Source: Desmodesmus armatus
Lineage: Eukaryota > Chlorophyta > Chlorophyceae > Sphaeropleales > Scenedesmaceae
Length of the DNA stretch: 64,000 nt
Assembly: GCA_007449985.2 (NCBI GenBank)
Contig: VIIQ02000131.1
Location: 186,001 to 250,000 of the forward strand
Direction: 5' to 3'
The notes below the pieces were generated by a model. That model was not told where the DNA came from. It searched no databases and was given only the letters and a program-made list of their open reading frames with translations. Position 1 is the stretch's first letter. Each line of letters starts with the position of its first letter. This document shows, one piece after another, positions 25,001-36,900 of this stretch. The position numbers and the translations under genes are program-made.

Positions 25001-25365
25001 TTGCAATCGCAGCGGCCGTCGCTGCGCACCTTTCCAAACTGTGAGTAGTGCTTTGACCTTCCTACACAACACTTCCAACTGTGCGTGCGTGTGCTGGCCT
25101 TCCAATCCCTGCTGCTCTGCCGTTCCAGGTTGGCATGGTTGGCATCAACGTCCCGATCCCCGTGCCACTCCCCATGTTCAGCTTCACCGGCTGGCGAGGC
25201 AGCTTTGTAGGCGACCTGCACATGTATGGCAAGGCAGGTGTGCAGTTCTTCACACAGCCCAAGACAGTCACAGCCAAGTGGTCTGCGCCAGCAGCACCCA
25301 GCACGGCCGCTGCAGCACTGTCCAAGGGCGGCAGGATCCCCGGCCTTGACCGGGTGGGAGCGTGA
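19073..25365 (+). CDS. ALDH6: Methylmalonate-semialdehyde dehydrogenase (CoA-acylating), mitochondrial
   Basis: Seen: twelve exons join in perfect phase to 540 residues: 19073-19174, 19255-19329, 19562-19723, 20525-20603, 21027-21180, 21575-21688, 22096-22243, 22752-22940, 23392-23490, 23888-24037, 24492-24605, 25129-25365. Exon 1 (34 residues, Arg/Ser/Leu-rich, no acidic residue) looks like a mitochondrial presequence. ALDH signatures: [28 protein letters not shown], catalytic Cys314 in [20 protein letters not shown] and [11 protein letters not shown], which is diagnostic of ALDH6. Known: it converts methylmalonate or malonate semialdehyde to propionyl- or acetyl-CoA in valine, thymine and beta-alanine breakdown. 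Length is normal for the family. Introns hold poly-G tracts, a dispersed repeat and a strong hairpin. Confidence 0.97.
20345..20465 (-). repeat. Dispersed repeat, copy A
   Basis: In MMSDH intron 3. Its minus strand carries oligo-G, then GGCTGGCCACACACA followed by GCGCAATCAGGCGAACCC. It matches copy B at 22980-23070 in inverted orientation over about 90 bp. Confidence 0.8.
21719..21771. repeat. Perfect 11-bp inverted repeat with a degenerate tandem copy
   Basis: CTCATCTCCTC, a one-base spacer and its exact complement occupy 21719-21741. A second, imperfect copy follows about 30 bp later. It lies in MMSDH intron 6, some 30 nt after the donor, and would fold as an RNA hairpin. Confidence 0.8.
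22975..23075 (+). repeat. Dispersed repeat, copy B
   Basis: In MMSDH intron 8. It has T7, a G10 tract, GGGGGGACTCCCACC, then GGCTGGCCACACACA and GCGCAATCAGGCGAACCC. This is the inverted partner of copy A; the two lie about 2.6 kb apart within one gene. Confidence 0.8.
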
Positions 25366-27997
25366 GCAGCAAGGCTGACTAGGCTACTCACATACTGATG
25401 CAGCGCTTGCGTCAGAGTGGTGCTGCATCCATGTGGTCAACTTTGTTGTGGGTGTGGTTGTGTTAGCGCACGCACATGGGGTGTCGTCATGCAGTGTGGT
25501 CATGATGGTCCCGCTGCTGGGCTACATAGCTACGTGTGTTGCTGTTGTGTTGACTTGATGCATGTGTGTGTTTACTCGTGGTGCCAGAGGACGTGACCGC
25601 CTGTGCCCCCAGCATGTACAATATACAGAATGAACACCTCTGCGCCTGTCAGCGGTCTGGGGGTGTGCCAGCTGCATCGTGTGCATCAGCTGCTGGTTCG
25701 CGTGATTTGTTGCACGCATCCAAGGGGCGTGTGTAGCAGTCAAGCTGTGCTGTGTGCTGAGGTGCGCTGAGGTACACCACTGTTGTTTCGGTGCCGGTAT
25801 GTGTACTATTAGGCTACTGCTGGTGTGTTCAGCGCATTTGATGCGCGCTTGCGCATTTGCGGCAGCTCATGTGCCCAGGCTGCCGCAGGGACATAGGGCT
25901 AGGTGGCAGCCTGCTGGTTATCATCTACCATGAGGGAGTGATGGGTTACTGTGCTAGTGGGTACCCGGTACTTGCAGTTGCCTGTCAGTGTGGGTTGTAT
26001 GTCAGTTGGCGCAGTGGCAGCCAGTGTTGGGTTGTGTTTGATGCGCATCACCAAGTCAGCAGTGTTCATAGGGGTGATGCGTCTGGGCTTGACAACCTGT
26101 TTCACGAGCTTGTTGTATCTGGTGAGGTTCTGGCTTTGGTCAAAGTAATACTTTATGTGTGCGCGTGTGTAAAACACTTGAGGGCCTAGGGATAGGGTTT
26201 ACAAGGCCGAAGAGCGTCATGCATTTGATGCAATCAAAGCATGGGTGCAAAGCAGCATGAATGTGTGCAAGACACTTGGACTATGTGGTGCTGTTACCCA
26301 CTTGATTGTTGCAGGTAGGCAGCCTGTCATGCTCCTAGTATGACAGTTTGTTCTGGTGCCCCTGTTTGGCCTACTGTGTGATATTGCTAATATCTTGATA
26401 TGCAGTGCCCCGTTTGTTATCCATCACAGCTAGTGTTCATGGTTCCATGTGTCCTTGTGGTATCGTGCTTTGCTGTAACAACATGTCCTGTCCAGCCCAT
26501 CCCACCGCTTGCTTTTGTGCATGCTCTCAGGCTAGCAGCAGCAACACATGCATGAGCAGCACCAGGCCTGTCTTGAGTGGTGGTCAGCACAGCCGATCAC
26601 CCTGTGTCGTCCACCAAACGTCAGCAGCTGTGCTACAACAGTCACTCATTGCAATTGATCAATTGACTCTCCGCTGTGGTATCATGGTTGCTCAGCGGTT
26701 GTGTCCTGGCCAAATTGAACTCCCAGCCATTCATAGTTGGTGCTAGAGGCCCTCTGCCACTGCCATGGTGGCACTACAACTCAACTTAGGGCAGTGTCCT
26801 CTCATGGCAGTAGCTGTGTAACAGTCTGGGTTCGCTGCTGTTACACGGAGCGCGGGGCAGTGGGGGGTCAGGGGGGTACGTGTAACATTTCGTTCCAGGG
26901 GCCCGTTTTGACTGGGGGTGTTAGTAGCGCATAACGAGGGGACGCTGGAGGAAAGCACACAAGAGTGGCTGCACAGCGCTGCTAGCAGTGTTGGAGGGTG
27001 ATGCAGCCAGTGGTGGCCACCCCCACAACACCATCACTTGCGTTCATTCAGCACCCAAAACATCCAGGGCCTTTCATGATCAGAAGCAACACGCCATTCC
27101 GATGATCGGCAACAGGTGCAGCCCATGGCACTTCATCAAGGGGGGGGGGGGGGTACGAGAAGAGTGTGTCATGCATACGACCTTCAAGGCTCAGTCTCGT
27201 GGCGAGTGTTGTGCACACCAGAGGGAAAGGATGCAGGTTTTGATCAACTGGATTGTGATCGTCAAGCTGCCAACTGCAATTGTGCATCAGCCACCACCTC
27301 GGGTGACCTGCATTCCCCGCCAGCACATCCGACCCGTTGGCAAGAGGCAGGTTGAGTCCCAAGACCTGCGTCAGACCTGCTATCGAGGGTTTGGACCACA
27401 AGTATGCGATCAGCCCGTGTACGTCAAGGGCTTTGTGACGCCTGGTGAAAGTTGTGTTCAAACCAGCCTGGCGCAGCGACAGTTGGGCCAGGTGGTACAT
27501 GTTTCACTTTCAAGGTTCAGGGCTCGAAGATTTGTTCACATTTTGCTTGTTCTGGCGTAATAGTGAGCAACAAGGTGGAAGGGAGGTTTGATGTGGTGTG
27601 GTGTGCTTCGTGTGTGCAGGGGCAAGTGCAACTGTATTGCCCCACTGCTGCCTGTATGCTTCAAGTTTATGGTAGGCATATGTTTGTTTGTGAGTGTTGT
27701 GTGTCATTTCCGGCCTTAAGCCACGCTTGCTAAAGTGTGCTAAACTCGTGTGACTCGTTGACAGTGTGGGGGTTGGTGAAAGTGTGCGGTTCATGCTTCT
27801 GGGCGCCTCCAGTGCCTCTATATATGAAACTAGTATGTGTCGAAGATGTCGCATTACCTCAAGACGGTCCTGCATGCACAAAGTTTGGTTGCTCCATCGC
27901 CTTCGCCTTCGCTGTACTCTTCTGGCTTTTGTAGTGCTTTTGTGTGTGTCGTGAGTGGTATCATGAGTAGTTGCGTTGATGCATTGAAATAGCGTGG
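25366..27997. other. Intergenic region without supported gene
   Basis: It contains the MMSDH 3' flank, with a candidate TGTAA polyadenylation signal near 26168, and the upstream region of the kinase gene. A 14-nt poly-G tract lies at 27140-27153. Reading frames are short, lack family motifs and lack convincing splice structure. A GGGG(T)ACGTGTAACA-like string near 26876 resembles the flank of poly-G tracts elsewhere in the window. Confidence 0.5.
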
Positions 27998-30900
27998 ATG
28001 TTGAGCAAGGTTGCAACACACACTCGGCACCTTGGATTTCCTAGGATCCCTATCGTCCTCCTTCTGTCAGTGGCTCTTTATGCAGCTGTTGTGACTCCGG
28101 AACAGCTGGGGGTCGCGATCAGCTGCGACGTCGCAGATGCTGGCTCTTGCAGCTCAAAGCTTGCTGCTGTCAATCCATCACCGGGGCTCATCGTGTCGGT
28201 AGCAGGCCAGTTCGCCACAGGCAGGCTTCCTGTCGTGTGGCTTACCAAGTCTCTTCCACCTCCTTCTGCAGCAGGTAGGTGGGATGACTGGGTTGTTGCT
28301 CACCACGCCCGATCCTCAGTCTGCCAGTGCACTGTGGCCACCCTGGCAGGTGTCTTGTGTCACATGAAGAGGCTATGGCTGGAATGCAAAGGATTTCATA
28401 GCCGATGGTGATGTGCACTTCATATGCCGCCACTTACACCGGGCATGTACCTCACGACAAATGTGCTGGAGCAACCTTTGACTCTGCGTCTTTGTTGCTG
28501 CCATGCCTTTGTGTGTCTGCCTGCAGACTGGCAGCTTGTACTCAGTCGGCTTGTGCTTGTTGATGTGGAACTCAACCCGCCAATTGGCAGCAGCCGGGGC
28601 AGTAGCACAGGGCCTGTAGGGCCAACACTATGGCCGCTCAATGCCTTCCAGTCAGTCGGCACCGCCCTGGTGATGCAGGATGTCAGGCTTGTCATTCCCA
28701 GCACAGTGTTTCAGCAATACCTCGATTTCTTCCGTGCACAGCCCTCTCTGCAAAGCAACCAGAACACAACCCTTCACACGGTAAGCCATGGTTGGGCTGT
28801 TTGTCAGGCAGGCAGCAGCGGGTACCTGCCCTATCAGCCGTCATCTTGGGCGCGCCATGTTCTGTTGCAATCCTGCATGTGCTGCCGACGTTGGTGGATT
28901 CTTCTGTTGAAGAAGGGCGTACATGGGTGAGGCCAGGGTGGAGGTGCGTTACTCCAGCACCACTCCACAGCTGCTATGCAGACACGTTGCTGTGGCCAGG
29001 GCGGGGGTGTACTAGTCCCTGCACCACGCCACAGCTGCTCCAGCTGACACGGTGCTGTGTTCTGCTGCTGACCTTACTCTGGCTTCCTCAGGATGAGCGA
29101 ACCTTCCTGCATATCACCAGATGGGCGTCCGAGAGCACTTCGCTCGAATCCGTCACGCTCATGACAGGTCCCTGTGCGGCTCTGTTCGTCGAAGCACGCG
29201 CCCAGGGCGGCAACTTGAGCTCAGCTCTGGCGCCAGGGGGCAACCAACCAGGCAGCAGCCAGGTTGCTGTTGACTTGATCAGTGGCGGCAGCCGCAGCGG
29301 CAGCGGCTGCAATGTCTGCAGCGCAGACAACCAGACACTGCTGCCGCTCCTGCTGGATCAGGGCGCCTTAGTCAGCAGGGAGCAGCTGCTGGTGCTGTTG
29401 CAGGGCAACGTCAGCATCGCAGGGGTGCAGCAGACACCCTCTGGCAGGATCAAGCTGGGGCGGCCGGTGGTGTTGGCAGGCTTGCGGTCTGTGATGACTG
29501 GTGTGGACTTCCGAATGACACCCAACATCCTGGTGCGCTCATCGCTGGGCGATCAGCCAGCAGCTTTGTTGCATACGGCATGGATTTAGGCAGCTGCAGG
29601 CCTTGCAGTACACGTGCAGATTGGCACCACCAGGTGCAACACCACAGCATGACAGCGGCGCAAGTGCGCACAATGCATGAGCAGCAGCAACAACCATGTT
29701 ATGAGGGCTTGCAGCATACATGCCATCTCGCCAGAACCAGCACGATCCTAGAACTACAGCGGTTGGCGCCAGCATGGGGCCCTCTACATTTGCTTGGTGC
29801 TTGTCTGTGCAGGATGTGACTGCGCCCCTGGCTCGCATCGCATTCAGCTGTTTGGTGCTGGAGAACAACCCCATTGGTGATGTCACTACCACTTTGGTTG
29901 TAGGTGAGTATGCATGTGAGCCTGTGGCCAGGGCTTTCTTGTGCCTTTGAACAGTTTGACAGGGGGTTGCTGCACTCTGCGGCAGCAGCCACACACAGCC
30001 CTTGATGTTGTCACCATCCTGATCAGTTCACGTGACCCCGGTCAGTTCACGTCACCAACACATTATGACATGTTGCTGTTGTTGCAAGCAGTTGTCGCAC
30101 ACAAGTGTTGGTGTTGACCATGCACCTCCACAGTGTGCAGCCAGTTTGAATATCTCATCTGTCCCATTCGGTGGCTGATCAAGGCAGCTGCCTACACACA
30201 ATTTGTTTGTTTGCGTGTGCGCTGTGCCCTGCAGCTCCCTTCAGCCCCATCGCCACTGTGAACCAATGTGTACGCAATTTTCTGCAGCAGGTAGGCCAAG
30301 AGATCCTGTAGCAGGGGGCAAGGGTGCAGCTGAGCATACACTTGCTGGCAGGCACATGGTGCATGCAGTCCTGCTGATCACTTTCTCTCATGTTGCCGAT
30401 CACGTTCTCTCATGCACAAACTGGGCCAGGATGCATGAAGCATGATCGGCAGGTGTGCGCGCTGCCGCCTTTGGTATCACTCCAAGTATGTGTTGGCAGA
30501 GGTCACCATGAAAATACCTACCCGGCATGTCTTTGTCGCTGTCTTTCTCCTGCTGTGTTGCTAGGTCCAATGCCAGTAAACCCTGCACGGTCCTCAATAA
30601 CGTCACGGTGGTTTTGACCAGCCAGACGGAGTTTGACTACATCGGGTGAGCTGTCAACTGTTATGTGCACACGTGCTTCAAGGCTAACGCTGCTTCATGG
30701 CTTGTCGTCTTGCAGAGTGTGCACTTTCTGCAACGATGAGATCAAAACAGCGTCTCACTTGCTGATTTTGCTGTGTGCAGGTATATGTACACCATGTTCA
30801 ACAGTCAAGCCCCAGGCGCGAGGCAGCTCACGCTCTTTTACACCCAGGATCTGGCATTTACCGCACTCAATGTGAGTGGCTCGTGTTGGCGGGCAGGATG

Positions 30901-33900
30901 TGGGCTGTGGGCAACATTCCTGGGGGACTGTCTAGCCATAGCTGCGCACGTGTGGGGGGTGCCTCGCCACTGCGCGCATGGGATAAGCCCAGTGGTGGGC
31001 ACAACAAGGTTTTGTAAGCAATGGGGAGAAGTCGACCATCTGGCCGTAGTGGTGCTGTGATGCTGTGTTCATGCCATGCCTTGGCTATGTGACCCTCTGG
31101 CTGAGTGTGTGCAGCCCTGATGTGTGCAGACCCGCTGATGTTGCGTGTGCTGCTGCCGCATGTTTTTGCTGCAGTTCACTGTTGGCCCAGGGCCTGACAG
31201 CCTCACCGTGTTCAATGCTACATGTGTCAGTTGGCGCATGTTGAACACAATGTATACGACGCGCCCAGTGCTGGCACAGCCGATGCCGTTGCCCAACTTG
31301 CAGTACCTGGATTTTGAGGTCAGCAAAGCTGCACCACTTGCGCTGCAAGTGCACAGCTGTGCAGACCTCAAGGTGCGTTGCAACGATGCTGATTACACCA
31401 TGCTGTCTTGGCTGCCTGCCTGTGGGTGTTGCAACATTGCCAATGACCTGATGGTTTCTTGTCTGCCAGAATTCTGCAGCACAGCCGGTGATTTGGATAT
31501 GCAAGTAGCACCAGCAGCTTCCTTGCTGCAGCAGTGCATGGCTGTTGGGAAGTCCAGGCCGCCACACCAGGGCACAGCCCAACATCCATCCAGACAACTA
31601 GCATCAACAGCCTTGCAACAGTGGCGCAAGGGCAGCAGGCGCCACCTTGCACCGACCGTTGTGCCCACAGTCTGGTCCCACTCCTGTCTGGTTTGCACAA
31701 GAGCAGCATGCGCCACCTAGTACCGACCCTTGTGCCCACAGTCTGATCTACTGCCCTCTGGCCCAACATGTGGTTTTCTGCAGGCTGCTTTGGAGTACAC
31801 TACCATCCCCAGCAGGCTGCACATGCTGCTGGTGCGAGACCACCTCAGCCTGGCCCGCAGCAGCACCCCTCAGGTCACCAGCATCCAGCCAGCACCAACA
31901 GCTGGCCTGCCTAATCTTGTGGACGGCCCCAGCACCCTCAACATTACAGAATGGCCAGTCCCCCACCCCGGCCCTTCCTGCGTGGGCGAGCGCCCCCTCG
32001 TGGCCTACAGGACGCAGATTCAGGGGATACTGGCACCGAAGCCAGGTGCTCCCGAGTCGCTGCCGATCGTGCTGCAGGCACCGGAGGTCCACAGCAACAA
32101 CAGCCTGGTGCATACCGGCTTTGCGACCCTGTCGTTTGCGTTTGTGCGCAATGGGCTGTTTGTGCCTGGGGGGCAGCGGGGCCAGCTGACGTTCCAAAAC
32201 CTGCTGCTGAGGGATTTGCCTCAGGGTGGTAGTGCTGAGGAGCTCGCTGCCGCTGCTCAGCTGCCGGCCATGCTGCCGCCTGAGGCTTGGTCTCTGCTGA
32301 TGTGGGCAGTCAACAGGTAGGCCAGGCTGGCCATGTTTTGGGCTGGGGTCAGGACAGGGTGGCGGTGCTCACATGTGCATTGTCCTGCACTGGCGGCAGT
32401 CAGCTGCCGTGCTGGCGATCTGTTCGTCCGTGTTTGGACTGTCTCACGCAGCGCCCAGGGCCTGTGTGCATTCAAAATTGCAGTAGCGCGGGATATGTGA
32501 CTGCATCAGCAACAGCCCAGGTGCAACCCAGCAGGCACCCAGCACCCTCGCCAGCAGGCAGTCCACTTGTGTCACCATAGTTCCCTGTTACCAATTGATG
32601 GTCTGACTAATGGTGACTCACCAAAATCACTTCCTGGCTGCAACTTCCTGCTTGTAGCACCCTGTCCCAGCGGGCGCTGGTCATCCGCAACTGCGCAATG
32701 ATGCTGCCGGAGCCTGAATACCAGCACCTGGCTGCACTGGCACGCCTCTCAAGAGCATTCGTGATCGAGGTAGCAGGTAAGCACCCTCAAAAATCCTTGG
32801 CTTCGCTGGCTAGTGCTGAGGTTGGGACTTTGTCCGCCATCGCATGTACTGTCAGCACGGAGGGGTTGTCCCTGTTGCACCTGTACTGGCGTACCAGTTG
32901 ATTCTGCCTGCTGCGCTCACCCTATCTCTGAAAGAGTCGTCTGCGCCAGTAGAAGTCCCAGAGCAGCACTCATATCCAGCACTGCGGCAATGTGTGTGCA
33001 GCTGTTGGCCTGCATCATGTTGTCATGAGTGGCTTCTCCCTCCTGCACCTTCGTTCATGGTGCCGCCGCATGCCTTCGATTCCCAGGTCACGAGGATGCA
33101 TTGACGTTCAAGGACGCCACCGAACACACTCGCCATCTTCACGTGGGTGTCTTCGAAGGCCCTGGTCTGTTTGCCGAGAAAGTCACCCTGCTCCCCGACG
33201 TGGATGCGCGCGCCAGCCTGACGCGTTCTGTCGGGTACTGGTGGCCAGCGGAGTATGTCCCGCAGTATGACTGGGCTGCCTTATCGCTGGCAGCAGACAG
33301 CAAGGCAGGGGTGCCTCCTTCAGTGCTGCTTCCAGCCGTGCTGGTGCCTGTGTTCGTGTTGATTATCCTGGCGGCCGCAGTTGCCGCTGTGCTGCTGCGC
33401 CAACGGCACTTGCGGAGGCTGCGGGGCACCCACAGTCAGGCGGAGTCAGACAAGCCGCCTCCAGGCCCAGCGACAGAGGCGGGATCGTTTACGCAGAGCA
33501 ACTTCAGCACCAGCCACAGGAGCAGCGGCGAGTACACATCCCGGCCAGCAGGCAGTGGCTCCGCCCTCGCTGTCAACAACGTGGGAGACCTCGTTTTGGA
33601 CATGGATCAGCTGTTACTCTTGCAGAGTGCGGCGGCAGCAGACGTTCTGGCCAGCGACAAGGGCACGCCGGGCGGTCGTGCAACTGGGCTGGGCCTGCAG
33701 CCACCGCTGCGGTCTCCTCATGGGAACCACCGCATGACGGGGTGCTTCCCGGTCATTGAGGGGGTCCCGGTGCATAATCTTGGCGGGTCGTCTGCGGGAT
33801 CAGGGGCTTCCAGCTCGCCTTCGCTGCCCCGTCTTGCTCTCCGCAGCTCTGCCTCTCGCAAGCAGGCAGAGGTAGAAGCTGCGGCTGCACCTGCAGCTTC

Positions 33901-36900
33901 GACTGTGGCACCTGTGCAGCCCAATGACGCTGGCGACCTCGCCAGCACGGTGGCGTCTGGGCTGGACAAGTGGCGCCTCGCAGTGAGCAGCACCACCATG
34001 CAGCTAGCAGAGCGCCGGCTGGCAGAGCAGCGTGCGAGCGCGCTGAACGAAGGTGGGCTGCAGCACCTCAGCAACTCGGTGCCGCTCACACGTGTTGAGC
34101 AGCTGTCGGATGTCCCTGGTGCATCCAGCCTCAGCAGCAGCTGCTGCCAGGAGCTGCAGAACTCGCAAGATGCTGCAGCGCAGCAGCAGCTGCGGCAGGG
34201 TGCAGCCGCCGCAGCGACGGCAGCAGAGCAGCAGGGCGCTGTGCAGAAGCAGGCCGATGGGGCGTCGGGCGCCAACTCTCTTGTCCTGAAGCGGGTCTTG
34301 GGGCGCGGCAGCTTCGGCCAGGTTTGGTTGGGGGTGTGGCGGGGCATATCGGTGGCGGTGAAGGTCATGCACCTGCCGACGTGTCTGCTGTTGGATCAGC
34401 AGGATGCGGAGCAGCAGCAGCAGCCGCTGGCGGAGGCTCTGACTCCACCCCACTTTGCTGTGATGGAGGCTGTGCTGGGTTCTCAGTGCTCACATCCCAA
34501 CGTGAGTGTTCTGCATGGATTGTGGTGGGCTATGTTTTCACCCATGTTGTCGTGTTCTATAAAGTGTAGCTCTGGGATGTTTTTCATTGTTCAGCCAACA
34601 CAGAGTGGGGGAATTGCGATTGAGCTCTGCGCCAACCTGGCGCGACGTACACACATGTGTTGCAACAGTCGAGCCAATCGCACTATGACGACAGCCACCT
34701 GCTGCTGGTGGAATATGATGACATAATCCAGCGGCACTTTGCGTGACAGGACTGCTGCTCGCATGTCTGTGCCTGCAGGTCGTGCAGGTCTACAATTACA
34801 TGTTGACCCCACTGTTGACGTACGTGAACAACACCGGCAGTGGCGAAACTGGCACCAGCAGCAGCTCAAGCTCTGAAAGCCAGGCGCCCACTGTGGTTGC
34901 TGGCCCAGGAGGGCTGGGGTCGTTCGAAGTGGCAAAGGCGGCCGCCGCTGCTGCTGCAGTAGCGGCAGCAAAGGACACGGCAACGCTCAGTGGCTGGACG
35001 TTGAAGCTGATCATGGAGCTATGTGACCAGGTGCGTTGGCATTGTTGCTGTACTTGAAGTAGTTCTTGTGGCCAGGTTTTGAGCAGACAATCGGCAGCAG
35101 CTTCATGCAAGCGCAGCTGCCCGTGCACACACTTGCAGTCCTGCAGGATTCAAGTACGTTTGGAAGTCGGTGTCACGCTCCTATACAGCTTATGCAGCCA
35201 GAGTTGTCACAGAGTTTCTTTACAACCCAACTTCAAGACCAGCTGCTCCTGCCCTGTCGCATGTTTCCCTGCATTGCCCTCAGAGTGGCAGCACACGTTA
35301 TGCTGTCATGGTTCAGCGTAGCGACATATACCTTACTGGCAGCAGGTGCTGAATTACTGCATACCGTAACAGTAAAGCACCCTATCCTGTATGGGCTATG
35401 CGATTTATCATTATGTGTGTGTGTATTATGTGTGTGTGTATTATGTGTGTATTATGTGGGACTAGGGACTTGCAACCTCCTCGCGGTGGTCCTGGAAACA
35501 TCAGCGATGCAGTGATGGAGCAGCCAGCGCTCTGCGCTCGAGCCTCGTCTCTGGAGCTAGCCGATGGCTAATTAGAGCAAGTCATATTCGATGTGGCCCT
35601 TCCCCAAGCCGGAGAGTCCGTCCATGCGGCAAAGGCAGCATGCTCGGGGGTCTAGACAGTTAATATGGACATGTCCATTCTCCCGCAGCAGCAGCGACTA
35701 CATGCAGCAGCTATCTGGTGTGGTGTGATGCCGTGGCAAGGTATCTTTGAGGGTTCCCACGTCAGGTGGCGAAGAAGGAGCAGCCTAGCTGCGTGGACAG
35801 TCAGGGAGCAGCAGCAGCAGTAGTGCATGAGAGTGTTGTGGCTGTGATCGAGTTGTCTGCCACACAGCTCACAGGATCACCCGCCCTATCCCATAACACG
35901 GACATATGGATGCCACATGGATGGTTTTTGGGGGCGGGTTTTCAATGTGTGGTTGCACAGCAGCTGGTGTGGTGACCTGGCGAACAGCTACTGTTGTGGG
36001 TTGCAGAGCTTTGCTCACCCAGCTACGCCTGGTGCTTGCCTGGGGCACTCTTGCGACTTGCTGACCACAGGTCCTGGGGAATCCCTCTACAGTAGTTTGG
36101 TTTTGAAACCACAGAGCAGCATGTGTGGGGTGGTCTGCAGCAGCCCGTTTCAGCGCTGCTGCTTCTTATGCCTTTTGTATGCCTGCGTTGTGGCCGTAAC
36201 TGGCACAGGCTTTCTAGTGTCCTAGGTCACTGGTCGCCTGGTGGTGTATTGCTTGTCTTGCACCAGGGTCGATTTGCTGCTGGCAGCTTGCTGCTTGGGC
36301 AATGAACCTGGCCGGAAACACGTGTAATGATGATGATGATGTGTGTGTGTGTCTGTTCCCCGCTGTCCATGGGTTGCAGGGCACGCTGCGTTCTGCGCTG
36401 GACAGGGCCGTGCTGAAGCTGCGCGGGGCGCCCTTTGCTGACCCCATGCTGGTGCTGATGCTGGCTCGGGACGTGGCTGCTGCTCTGCTGCACCTTCACA
36501 GGTAGGCCGCCACCTGCCGTCTGTCTTGCATCGTGCGCCTCTGCTGCAGCGCCTGCTAGCTTTGTGGACCTGTGCTTGTGCAGTTGCCATATTGCAAGCG
36601 GCGCACACAGGGGTGTGATGCAAGTGTTGCTGTCGCTTGGTGTGCACATGCAGCGATGGTGGTGTATTGTTGCGGGTGTTACTATGGCAGAGTTCGCAGT
36701 TTGATCTCGTGGCCTGCACACTGCAGTGCAAGGCTCGGCTACGCATACACACTCACACGCCCATTGCTTGCATTCATGCACTGACGTTTGTGCGCCTATA
36801 TGACTATCACTTCATGCAGCGAGGGTGTGGTGCATGGGGACCTCAAGGCCGCAAATGTGCTGCTGGCGACAGCTGGCGCGGACCCTGACAGCGCCTGGGG

